From: JANNOG01 sp031398915
GTDB taxonomy: Bacteria > Actinomycetota > Actinomycetes > Actinomycetales > JBBAYJ01
Direction of reading: 5' to 3'
DNA: 12,935 bases
NCBI GenBank assembly: GCA_031398915.1
Contig: JANNOG010000118.1
Span: 1-12,935, forward strand
Below the pieces are notes generated by a model that ran no database searches, was not told the origin of the DNA, and saw only the letters and a list, made by a program, of their open reading frames with translations. The position numbers and the translations under genes were made by a program. This document shows, piece after piece, positions 1 to 6,614 of this stretch (position 1 is the first letter of the stretch; each line of letters begins with the position of its first letter).

Positions 1-910
1 CATCGACCTCGGCATGCCGCAACAGGTGGTGCAACCGTTCCCTCGGCGACTCGGGGTCGATCGGCACGTAGGCGGCGCCTGCGGCCAGGATCCCGAGGAC
101 CGCGGCCACCTGTTCCCAGCCCTTGCCCATCGCCACGGCGACCATGTGGTTGGGGCGAGCACCCAATGCGGCGAGGCGTTCCGCGATACGGGTCGCGACG
201 GCACGCAGCTCCCGATAGCTCACCGTGCGGTCGACCGTGATCACGGCGGGCACGTCGGGAGTACGGGCCGCTTGACGCCAGAACAGCTCGTGCAGGAGCA
301 CCGGTTCCAGGGGCGCTTCGGTGTCGTTGACCCGTTCCCGGACCAGCAACTGCCGCAGGGGCAGGACGTCCGACGCCGGGTCGGTCCACGCCTCTGGCTC
401 GACGGCCAGCCGGTCGAGCAACCAGATGTGGGCGGCCACCAAGTCCTCCACCACCCCGTGTGAGAACACCCCCGCCGCGTCCCAGGTCAACACCAGTTCC
501 GTGCCGTCCTCGACCACGTCGTGCCGAAGCCAGGCGGCAGATTTCGGCGAGACACCGGGCGTACCCCAGTCGTCGGTCAACCGCGAGCAGAACACGATCG
601 GCAACACCTCGCCGTCCCGGACTCGGATGTCCTTGACGCAGTCGGTGAAGCTCCGCCGCGGATCGACGTCGAAGTCGAGGGACAGCCGCGAACCCTCCAG
701 CCAGATGGAGAATCTTTGATCGCGACACCAACCGCCCAGCGTGCGTCCGTAGGCGCACGCGAGGACGGCCGAGGGCATGATGCCAGCACGCTCGGCCTGG
801 TCGACGATCGCCTGCCAAGCCTCGGTCCGCATCCTGTGTGTGCGGCGGATCGACGAGCACGGGTCGACACCGGCCGCATCGCGAACCACCGGCAACTGTG
901 GGGCGTTCAT
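1..910 (-). CDS. NRPS-type adenylation protein with a reduced Cy-domain N terminus (3' end beyond window)
   Basis: The first 303 residues are visible; the gene continues past base 1. Residues about 28-180 resemble the C-terminal half of a heterocyclization (Cy) domain as in PchE/MbtB: an AWQ..V..A...GI.PSAVL segment, then LPIVFCSRL (103-111), AAWLRHDVVEDG (125-136) and LTWDAAGVF (141-149). Residues about 205-303 start an adenylation domain: TPDVPAVI (218-225), SYREL (231-235), and the core motif GKGWEQVAAVLGILAAGAAYV (262-282) followed by PIDPESP. The N-terminal half of a Cy domain, with its catalytic Asp motif, is absent, and the linker before LPIVF is much shorter than usual. The A-domain substrate pocket lies outside the window, so the activated acid is unknown. 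The ATG overlaps the carrier protein stop as ATGA, implying translational coupling. It probably loads that carrier, but it may be a full NRPS module carrying its own carrier. Confidence 0.85.
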   Translation of the reverse strand, partial: MNAPQLPVVRDAAGVDPCSSIRRTHRMRTEAWQAIVDQAERAGIMPSAVLACAYGRTLGGWCRDQRFSIWLEGSRLSLDFDVDPRRSFTDCVKDIRVRDGEVLPIVFCSRLTDDWGTPGVSPKSAAWLRHDVVEDGTELVLTWDAAGVFSHGVVEDLVAAHIWLLDRLAVEPEAWTDPASDVLPLRQLLVRERVNDTEAPLEPVLLHELFWRQAARTPDVPAVITVDRTVSYRELRAVATRIAERLAALGARPNHMVAVAMGKGWEQVAAVLGILAAGAAYVPIDPESPRERLHHLLRHAEVD

Positions 911-1137
911 AACACCTCAGCTCCCCGTCTCGTCAGCGCGGCGCGAACGTCTCCGAGGGTGTGCATGGCCGCCATCTCGGCGTTGGAGAACCGGATGCCG
1001 TACGCGGTCTCGACCTCGACGAGCAGTTTGACGTGGCGCAGACTCGTCCAGCCCATCACGGTCTCCCGGCTGGACTCGTCGGTGAATTCCTCCGGCTGCG
1101 CATCGAGTGCGCGAGCGAACACCTCTGTCAGCAACAT
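907..1137 (-). CDS. Free-standing acyl/peptidyl carrier protein
   Basis: This 76-residue acidic protein has carrier-protein size and pattern. The likely phosphopantetheine site is Ser32 in GWTSLRHVKL (29-38), followed by the helix LLVEVETAYGIRF (38-50). The usual Asp before the Ser is Thr here, in an otherwise normal motif. The start is supported by GGGGAGAAG just upstream, 15 nt after the MBOAT stop. The stop overlaps the ATG of the adenylation protein. In family terms it would hold an acyl or aminoacyl thioester in the cytoplasm. Lying between an MBOAT gene and an adenylation gene, it is placed like DltC, the D-alanyl carrier that sits between DltA and DltB in function. It is not clearly a DltC orthologue; the helix after the Ser looks more like small carriers in antibiotic clusters. 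The cargo is unknown. Confidence 0.88.
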   Translation of the reverse strand: MLLTEVFARALDAQPEEFTDESSRETVMGWTSLRHVKLLVEVETAYGIRFSNAEMAAMHTLGDVRAALTRRGAEVL

Positions 1138-1152
1138 GTCTTCTCCCCGTGA

Positions 1153-2709
1153 TCAGAAGCGGTAGTACAAGAACGGTGACGGCCCACCGGCGAAGACCAG
1201 GGCGGTCGCCGCGGCGGCCCCCATGACCAGTGCCCAGCGCACCGAGGGGCGCCAGGTCAACGCGAGCCACACCTTGCCCTGCGCCGCTTCCGCGAGGGAC
1301 GGCAACGCCACCTCGTACCGTTCGAGCATCTGCTGGCTGTTGCGCGGAAACACCAGCGCGATGGCCAGCAACAACACCACCCAGAGCACGGCCGGGACGA
1401 TGGTCACGATGTCGAACAGGTTGGTCCTGCCGTAGAAGTCGCCGATCGGCACACCGGCCGGGCCGAGGCCGTACATCGCCCGCAGCAGGGTCCACGCCGT
1501 ACTGGTGTTGGGCGCCTGGAAGAAGGTCAGCGACGACACGAACGTCACCATCGTCAGGACCCAGCCGACCGGGCTCGGAATGCGCGGCAGGCGGTGGTAG
1601 GCGGTGGCCAGCTCCCGCCAGATCAGGTTCACCGCCATCGCGATGCCCTGGATCGCACCCCAGATCACGAATCCCCAGCCCGCGCCGTGCCACAACCCGA
1701 CAAGCAGGAAGGTGACCACGACCGGCACGCACAGCACCACGAGCGCCCGCATCGCGGCCGAGTAGCCGCGCTTCATGCTGCGCCGCATGAGCTTCGCGGC
1801 CAGCGGCGTGTAGACGTAGTCGGTGAAGAACCTGGTCATCGTGATGTGCCAACGGCGCCAGAAGTCGATGATGTTGGTGGCCCGCAACGGCGAGTTGAAG
1901 TTCGGTGGCAGCCGGATGCCGAGCATGTAGCCGATGCCCAGCGCCATGTCGGTGTAGCCGGAGAAGTCGAAGTACAGCTGCAGGGTGAAGGCGAGCATGC
2001 CCAGCCAGGCGTTGCCCGCGCCGATCGCCTCGTGTCCGGACGCCGTGGTGAACAAGGTCCCCGCGTACGGCGCGATGTTGTCGGCGAGCACCGCCTTCTT
2101 GAACAGGCCCATCGTGAACATGGTCGCGCCGACGACGAGGCGGGTGCTGGTGGTGCGGTCGCGATCCGGGTTCTCCAGTTGCCCGAACACCTCGTCCGGC
2201 CGCACGATCGGACCGGCGGTGACGTACGGGAAGAACGTCCCGAACAGCGCGTAGCGCAGCAACGTCGGCCGCTCGCTCTGCCCGACGTAGACGTAGAGCA
2301 GGAACCCGATCTGGATGAAGGTGTAGAACGACAACCCGATCGGGGTTTTCGCGGCCACGCCGGAGAAGTGCGTGCCGAACAGGGCATTGATGTTATCGGC
2401 GATGAACCCGGTGTACTTGTAGAAGCCGAGCAGCACCAGGTTGGCCAGTATTCCGACACCGAGCAGGGCTCGGCGCGCCCCGCTGTCGACCGGGCGGCTG
2501 AGCATCAGCCGGGCGATGAGGAAGTTGCCGAGCACCGAGGCGACGAGCACGACGACGTAGCTCGGCCCCTGGGACGCGTAGAACACCAGGGACGCCACCA
2601 CCAACCAGGCCACCGCGACCGGTGAGGGCAGCACGCGACGGAGGAGGTGGTAGCCGAGGACGACGACCGGCAAGAAGATGAACAGGAACGTGAACGAGGT
2701 GAACGTCAT
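1153..2709 (-). CDS. MBOAT family membrane-bound O-acyltransferase (AlgI/DltB type)
   Basis: This 518-aa polytopic membrane protein has the usual length for AlgI/DltB-type MBOATs. It opens with a hydrophobic segment TFTSFTFLFIFLPVVVLGYH. Diagnostic motifs are FYKYTGF (96-102), SFYTFIQIGFL (127-137), LQLYFDFSGYTDMALGIGYM (243-262), NFNSPLRATNIIDFWRRWHI (270-289) and LLVGLWHGAGW (335-345). His341 of WHGAGW is the expected catalytic His; His288 is the second conserved one. Members move acyl groups from a cytoplasmic thioester, via a membrane tunnel, to an acceptor outside the cell. The ATG overlaps the stop of the SGNH-like gene as ATGA, so the two are probably translated together and work as a pair, as AlgI does with AlgJ/AlgX and DltB with DltD. 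The carrier protein just downstream is the likely acyl donor. The acceptor is unknown. Confidence 0.95.
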   Translation of the reverse strand: MTFTSFTFLFIFLPVVVLGYHLLRRVLPSPVAVAWLVVASLVFYASQGPSYVVVLVASVLGNFLIARLMLSRPVDSGARRALLGVGILANLVLLGFYKYTGFIADNINALFGTHFSGVAAKTPIGLSFYTFIQIGFLLYVYVGQSERPTLLRYALFGTFFPYVTAGPIVRPDEVFGQLENPDRDRTTSTRLVVGATMFTMGLFKKAVLADNIAPYAGTLFTTASGHEAIGAGNAWLGMLAFTLQLYFDFSGYTDMALGIGYMLGIRLPPNFNSPLRATNIIDFWRRWHITMTRFFTDYVYTPLAAKLMRRSMKRGYSAAMRALVVLCVPVVVTFLLVGLWHGAGWGFVIWGAIQGIAMAVNLIWRELATAYHRLPRIPSPVGWVLTMVTFVSSLTFFQAPNTSTAWTLLRAMYGLGPAGVPIGDFYGRTNLFDIVTIVPAVLWVVLLLAIALVFPRNSQQMLERYEVALPSLAEAAQGKVWLALTWRPSVRWALVMGAAAATALVFAGGPSPFLYYRF

Positions 2710-3821
2710 GAACGCGCTCCCGACACCAGGTCCGGCATCCGCTTGAACATGTCCTCCAGGCACGGCGGACGTGCATGGATGTGGTCGACGAATTGCTCCG
2801 GCGCACAGTGCGGAAATCCTGCCGGGTCGAAGTGGTTCTCCGCGATGGCGCCGTGCTTGGCGGCCAGTTCGGTGGCCACCGCTTCGAGGCCGTGCAGGGT
2901 CTCGCCGAACGGGTAGTTCTGGATCCTGGTCCAGTAGTCGGGGTGGTACGGGGTTTGTGCCACGACGACGCGCACTCCCTTGTCGCGCAACCAGTCGATC
3001 AGCTTGCCCGCGACGCCGACGAGATCGCGGTCGATGGCGGGCCTGGTGGGGCCGGCACGCAGGATCTCGTTGTCCACGAACTTGTCGACGAACTTCTTCG
3101 TGAACTTCTTCTCGCTCGCCTTGGACCAGTGCAGCGAACCATCGGCCGCGATGATGTCGAGGTGGTCGGTCTGCGCCTCCGTCGTCAGTTTCGGGGAGTC
3201 CTTGGCCGCGTCGATCTGCTGGACACGGCTGAACAGGCCTGCCATGTTGAAGGTGCCCGACCACTGCTGGATCGGCGCACGGCTGAAGTAGGACGTCGGT
3301 GTGATGCCCAGTCGCTCCGCCATGGCCGCGTACTCCGTGCCCCACTGCTTCCAGTCGTAGGTGGTGCGGTCGGCGACGGGTTGCAAGGACACGAACCGCA
3401 GACTGAAGACCATCGTCTTGGGCAACCGCCCGGCCTTGTCCAGCAGGTAGGTGATCGCCAGCATGTCCTCGACCTGGTCGTTGCTGACGAAGGCGTTGTA
3501 GACCTTGTGGCCGCCGGGGATGATCTCCGAGCGGGCCTCCTGCCACCGGCTGCCACCGAAGAGCACCACGTCCGGCGTCGCGGTCATGTGCTCGATCTGT
3601 GAGGCACGCAGGGCACGCAGGTCGATGTTCGGGTCGTAGTTGGCGAGGTTCTTGCCCTCGACCAAGCCCTGGGCGGCCAGGTCGATCGCCTGCTGGTCGT
3701 AGACGTAGGGGTTGAGCTTGCTGTTGAGCGCCCCGACCGTGGCGAACACCAAGGCCGCGATGCCGAAGATGATCAGAAGGTGGCGCAGCCCGTGGCCGCG
3801 GGTGAGTTCGACGTCGGTCAT
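2706..3821 (-). CDS. Membrane-anchored SGNH/DltD-AlgX-like partner of the MBOAT
   Basis: The protein has 371 residues. One N-terminal transmembrane segment (about 14-31, LLIIFGIAALVFATVGA) is followed by a domain that should lie outside the cell. LFGGSRWQEARSE (87-99) resembles block I of SGNH/GDSL-like proteins, with Ser91 as candidate nucleophile. Near the C terminus, FDPAGFPHCAPEQFVDHIHA (331-350) gives a possible Asp346-x-x-His349 pair. VRVVVAQTPYHPDYW (283-297) looks like a core strand and loop of the same fold. Proteins of this layout (AlgJ, AlgX, DltD) take the acyl group delivered by an MBOAT and place it on the final acceptor. GGAGCACCG supports the ATG, 9 nt after the stop of the PLP enzyme gene. 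The fold is assigned from motifs and the MBOAT neighbour; overall similarity to characterised members looks low. Confidence 0.78.
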   Translation of the reverse strand: MTDVELTRGHGLRHLLIIFGIAALVFATVGALNSKLNPYVYDQQAIDLAAQGLVEGKNLANYDPNIDLRALRASQIEHMTATPDVVLFGGSRWQEARSEIIPGGHKVYNAFVSNDQVEDMLAITYLLDKAGRLPKTMVFSLRFVSLQPVADRTTYDWKQWGTEYAAMAERLGITPTSYFSRAPIQQWSGTFNMAGLFSRVQQIDAAKDSPKLTTEAQTDHLDIIAADGSLHWSKASEKKFTKKFVDKFVDNEILRAGPTRPAIDRDLVGVAGKLIDWLRDKGVRVVVAQTPYHPDYWTRIQNYPFGETLHGLEAVATELAAKHGAIAENHFDPAGFPHCAPEQFVDHIHARPPCLEDMFKRMPDLVSGARS

Positions 3822-3830
3822 CGGTGCTCC

Positions 3831-5228
3831 TCAGCCCATCGCGCGCGAGAGCCGCCACGCCGCGTCCACGAACCGGTCCACGTCGTGCTTGTTGTGGAAC
3901 AGGTGGGTGGAGACCCGGATGGCGTTGCTCGGTGCGGGTGCGCCCGCGATCGGGACGATCGTGGTGCGGATGGTGATCTTGTGTTCGTCGTGCATGCGGG
4001 TGACGAAGGCGTTCGCCTTGTCCAGGCTGTGCGCGTCGGCGGGGTGTACGAACGGGTTGAATGCGGTGATGGCGCTGACCAATCTGGGGTCGTCCTTGGG
4101 GCTGTAGAGGGCGCCTATCCCCCACCGTTCGGCGATCTTGTCCTTCAACCGTGCGGCCAAGCCGAGCGAGTGGTGCTCGATGTCCTTGCGCCCCAGGCGA
4201 TCCCACACCTCGCAGGCCTTCACGAACCCGGTGATCTGCGCCAGGCTGGGGTTGCCCACGTCCTGCAGGAGTGCCGCGACGTCGTAGGAGGCGGTCGCCG
4301 TGCTCGTGCGCGGCGGGAGCCCGGCGTCGGGGTAGGCCTGGGTCGAGGTGATGGTGGGCCAGAACTCGGGCAACGGGTTGGGGTTGTAGGCGTTGAGCAC
4401 CTTGTTGCGCAGGTACAGCACCCCGGTGCGGGCCGGACCGCACTGCCACTTGCCACCCGAGCCTGCCAGGAAGTCCACGCCCAGCTCGCGGTAGCGGTAA
4501 TCGAACATTCCAGGGATGTGCGCACCGTCCAGGACGGTGGTCAAGCCGTGCCGCTGCGCCATCTCGGCGATCATGCGCACCGGCAGCATGGTCCCGGTCC
4601 GGAACACCGGCGCGGAGAACAGCAACACCTTGGTACGAGCCGTGATCGCGGCCTCGAACAACGCGACGTAGTCCTCGGCGCGTTGCCGGTTGCCGACGGG
4701 CAGCGCCACCCGCTTGACCACCACGCCCCGCCTGTTGCGCAGGATCGCCAGCGGGGTGTTCACCGCCGGGTGCTCGTGGTTCGTGGTCAACACCTCGTCG
4801 CCCGCGCCCAGCGCCAGACCGGCGAGCACCGTCCCGATCCCGTCGGTCGTGTTGCCAGACAGGAACAGCTCGTCGACATCACACCCGAGGCCCGCTGCGA
4901 CCTGTGCTCGTTCCGTGGCGAAGACCCCGTGGTAGTTGCTCAACGCCTGTCTGGCCACGGTCTCGAGCTGTCTGGTCTCGGCCTGCAACACCTCGCGGGG
5001 TGTTGAGCCGACCGTGCCCACGTTCATGAACAGCGGATCCCGGTCGAGCACGAACAGGCGACGCCACGTGTCCGGGTGGCCGGTGACGATCGACGCGGAC
5101 GAGGGATCGGCGCTCGCGACACCCGGTAGCCCGACGCCCATCGCCGCACCGGCCAACCCCGCTGTGACAAGCAGTCGGCGACGACTGACGCCGCCGCCGA
5201 GAGAAGCGGATTCCACTCCTTGGGACAT
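3831..5228 (-). CDS. Tat-exported class V aminotransferase-fold PLP enzyme (PvdN/isopenicillin N epimerase-like)
   Basis: The protein has 465 residues. The N terminus is a Tat signal: SRRRLL (15-20), a hydrophobic stretch to about residue 37, and an ASA-D cleavage site near residue 40. The mature part has class V PLP features: SGNTTDGIGTVL (124-135), TTNHEHPAVNTPL (148-160), a cofactor Asp in LDGAHIPG (233-240) and the Schiff-base Lys260 in GSGGKWQCGP (256-265). The catalytic Asp and Lys are intact, so it should be active. Export of a PLP enzyme is rare; the best-known case is PvdN, a Tat substrate that modifies the glutamate of pyoverdine in the periplasm. This enzyme may likewise act on an amine-bearing product outside the cytoplasm. 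It is first in the operon; AAAGGGA precedes the ATG and the next gene starts 9 nt after its stop. The substrate is not known. Confidence 0.88.
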   Translation of the reverse strand: MSQGVESASLGGGVSRRRLLVTAGLAGAAMGVGLPGVASADPSSASIVTGHPDTWRRLFVLDRDPLFMNVGTVGSTPREVLQAETRQLETVARQALSNYHGVFATERAQVAAGLGCDVDELFLSGNTTDGIGTVLAGLALGAGDEVLTTNHEHPAVNTPLAILRNRRGVVVKRVALPVGNRQRAEDYVALFEAAITARTKVLLFSAPVFRTGTMLPVRMIAEMAQRHGLTTVLDGAHIPGMFDYRYRELGVDFLAGSGGKWQCGPARTGVLYLRNKVLNAYNPNPLPEFWPTITSTQAYPDAGLPPRTSTATASYDVAALLQDVGNPSLAQITGFVKACEVWDRLGRKDIEHHSLGLAARLKDKIAERWGIGALYSPKDDPRLVSAITAFNPFVHPADAHSLDKANAFVTRMHDEHKITIRTTIVPIAGAPAPSNAIRVSTHLFHNKHDVDRFVDAAWRLSRAMG

Positions 5229-5400
5229 GCTGGTTCCCTTTCACGCTTTTCGGGCACCCCAAAGAGACCAGGCCAGGGTCCGGAAAATGTAGGTGCAACC
5301 ACGGTTACGACGGTCAGAACAAGGCAGAAGTTAGCTACGCATCGTGCGCAGGCATAAGGCCCATCCGGCTCAACGCCGTACCGCCGAATCCTCGCCGGAA

Positions 5401-5446
5401 CTAACCAAGCCTCACCTGGTCAGCAGGTCAGGAACTATACGACCTG
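5401..5446 (-). promoter_or_regulatory. Candidate operon promoter with half iron-box and nested dyads
   Basis: Read on the minus strand, TATAGT (5439-5434) matches 5 of 6 positions of the -10 consensus; no clear -35 was found. CAGGTC (5424-5429) and GACCTG (5441-5446) form a perfect 6-bp dyad around it. ACCTG (5414-5418) and CAGGT (5424-5428) form a second dyad that shares one arm. Just downstream of the predicted start point, 5401-5419 reads CCAGGTGAGGCTTGGTTAG on the minus strand. Its first half, AGGTGAGGCT, fits the IdeR/DmdR iron-box pattern, but the second half does not. Confidence 0.4.
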
Positions 5447-5635
5447 CGCCAACGGTGACCGGGCGACTAAATCCGCACCCGCAAACCGGAAGTCGTCCGA
5501 CATGCCACCCGGAACCACTTCACTGGATTTCCAATCAAGGAGTCGACACAGTTCGACACCCATACTCCCCATATAGACTGTTCGGCACATCGACTATTCG
5601 AATACCCAATGACGTCCATTGTGTGGACGATGGCG

Positions 5636-5675
5636 GGGTGCGCGACCGATCAGCCGGATGACGGTCGCGCATCCC
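5636..5675 (-). terminator. Hairpin terminator candidate after the methyltransferase unit
   Basis: TGCGCGACCG (5639-5648) and CGGTCGCGCA (5662-5671) form a perfect 10-bp GC-rich stem with a 13-nt loop. GGG/CCC at the base extend it if one T bulges. It starts 14 nt beyond the stop of the 62-aa gene. There is no T run, which is common for terminators in high-GC actinobacteria. Confidence 0.5.
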
Positions 5676-5688
5676 ATCGACCTCGTCC

Positions 5689-5877
5689 TCAACTCACTCC
5701 GCGAGCCCCTTCACCCTTTCGCCGCAGCAACATCCGCGCCACTGCGCCCAACGCGAGATGCCCGACCAGGCCCGCTCCCGCGATGACGAGTCCCAACCGA
5801 TATCCCAGTCCGATGTGGACAGCCAGCCCGGCGACGACCACCAACGCGAGCAGCACGCGCACGACGTGGCGACTCAC
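5689..5877 (-). CDS. Small two-pass membrane protein, unknown function
   Basis: The product has 62 residues with two hydrophobic helices (about 6-22 and 28-48), separated by the short turn HIGLGYR and followed by a basic tail LLRRKGEGARG. I recognise no family. The GTG start overlaps the TGA of the methyltransferase gene as GTGA, which supports both the start and the reality of the gene: it is co-transcribed and probably translationally coupled. The positive C-terminal tail suggests it faces the cytoplasm, so both ends would be inside. It may help tether or regulate the methyltransferase, or act separately; nothing in the sequence decides this. Confidence 0.65.
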   Translation of the reverse strand: MSRHVVRVLLALVVVAGLAVHIGLGYRLGLVIAGAGLVGHLALGAVARMLLRRKGEGARGVS

Positions 5878-6530
5878 TCGGCACCCGGCTTCACCGCGAG
5901 CACGCAGTGCAGGAACCCTCCGACCCGGCTCACCGCCACAGAATCGAACCCGGCGTCGGCCAGCATGGGCGCGATCCGCTCCACCGGGTTGTCCCGCATC
6001 CCCTCACCGGCCGTCGCGCCGACCAGGTGCCTGCCCAGATGACCGCGCGGAGGCCTGAAGTCGGCGATCATCGCCCGCCCGCCCGGCCGCAGCACCCGGA
6101 ACGCCTCCGCGAAGGCCGCTCCACGTGCGCCCTCCGAGATGTGGTGCACCGCCAGGCTCGACACCACCACGTCGAACGAGGCGTCAGCAGCGTCGAGCGC
6201 CTCGGCCCTGCCCACCTCGAACGAGCAGTTCGCGCCTCCTCGCGTTCCGCGCGCCTGCTCGACCATCGGCACGGACGGGTCGATCCCCAGTGCGCGCCCG
6301 TCCGGCAGCGCGGCCGCGGCGGCCAGCGCGGTCAGGTAACCAGGCCCGCAGCCGAGGTCCAGCACCCGGTCGCCAGGACGGACACCCGCGAGTTCGACCA
6401 GTCGCCCGAACGTCCGCTGTCGACGTCCGGCGAACACCACCACCGAGAACACCTCGTAGGCCAGCGCGTGCCTGATCGCACCCGGCGCACCCTCCTGCGA
6501 CCTGCCGTGCAGCAATTGCCCTAAGTTCAT
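5874..6530 (-). CDS. Class I SAM-dependent methyltransferase
   Basis: The protein has 218 residues and a Methyltransf_11/25-type fold. Motif I is VLDLGCGPGYL (56-66). GIDPS (82-86) carries the acidic residue for the SAM ribose, SFDVVVSSLAVHHI (118-131) contains motif II, and FRVLRPGGRAMIADF (144-158) is the usual post-motif. The substrate cannot be read from sequence. AGGAG lies 7 nt before the ATG at 6530, a better start than the upstream in-frame GTG at 6536, which would sit almost on the ribosome binding site. It is divergent from a TetR gene and shares a promoter region holding two palindromes, so it is very likely a target of that regulator. It may modify an inducing compound or a lipid, but that is a guess. 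Confidence 0.9.
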   Translation of the reverse strand: MNLGQLLHGRSQEGAPGAIRHALAYEVFSVVVFAGRRQRTFGRLVELAGVRPGDRVLDLGCGPGYLTALAAAAALPDGRALGIDPSVPMVEQARGTRGGANCSFEVGRAEALDAADASFDVVVSSLAVHHISEGARGAAFAEAFRVLRPGGRAMIADFRPPRGHLGRHLVGATAGEGMRDNPVERIAPMLADAGFDSVAVSRVGGFLHCVLAVKPGAE

Positions 6531-6544
6531 GACCACACTCCTAA

Positions 6545-6593
6545 GCTAGTGACGACTAACAAAGCGGCGCGGCCGATGCTAGTCATCACTAAC
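6545..6593. promoter_or_regulatory. Twin TetR-type operators in the divergent promoter
   Basis: GCTAGTGACGACTAAC (6545-6560) and GCTAGTCATCACTAAC (6578-6593) agree at 13 of 16 positions. Each contains the inverted repeat TAGT-N4-ACTA. They are spaced 33 bp start to start, about three helical turns. All differences fall in the 4-nt spacer, as expected for a dimeric repressor site. Confidence 0.7.
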
Positions 6594-6604
6594 TTAAGAG
6601 GCAA
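6576..6604 (-). promoter_or_regulatory. Candidate promoter of the methyltransferase gene
   Basis: On the minus strand TTGCCT (6604-6599) and TAGCAT (6581-6576) are separated by 17 nt; each matches 4 of 6 consensus positions. The right-hand operator fills most of the spacer and the left-hand one would lie just downstream of the start point. This is a classic arrangement for repression. Confidence 0.35.
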
Positions 6605-6614
6605 GGGCACTACG

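Larger units (their letters stand above)
5229..5688. other. 460-nt gene-free leader/intergenic region
   Basis: No convincing gene is present. The one open frame here (5344-5661, plus) has a random-looking Arg/Pro/Thr-rich product and no ribosome binding site. The stretch is richer in A/T than its surroundings. It holds a terminator-like hairpin for the upstream methyltransferase unit and a promoter/dyad cluster near 5401-5446 for the operon that starts at 5228. The implied 5' leader of about 200 nt is long for an actinobacterium. Confidence 0.6.

Noticed and set aside
1594..2625. Long plus-strand open frame opposite the MBOAT
   Set aside because: The His/Arg/Gln-rich product has no motif, and the other strand encodes a clear MBOAT with conserved His residues. 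It is a GC-bias shadow.
2710..4449. 5' extension of the MBOAT frame, giving a 1098-aa protein
   Set aside because: The extension is antiparallel to nothing real and out of frame with two recognisable genes; the ATG at 2709 begins the true MBOAT and overlaps the preceding stop.
5397..5424. ECF sigma-type promoter (GGAAC-N16-GGTC) on the plus strand
   Set aside because: No plus-strand gene lies downstream for over 1 kb, so the match is probably chance.
5344..5661. Plus-strand 105-aa frame in the leader region
   Set aside because: No ribosome binding site, random-looking composition, and it runs through the hairpin and promoter elements.
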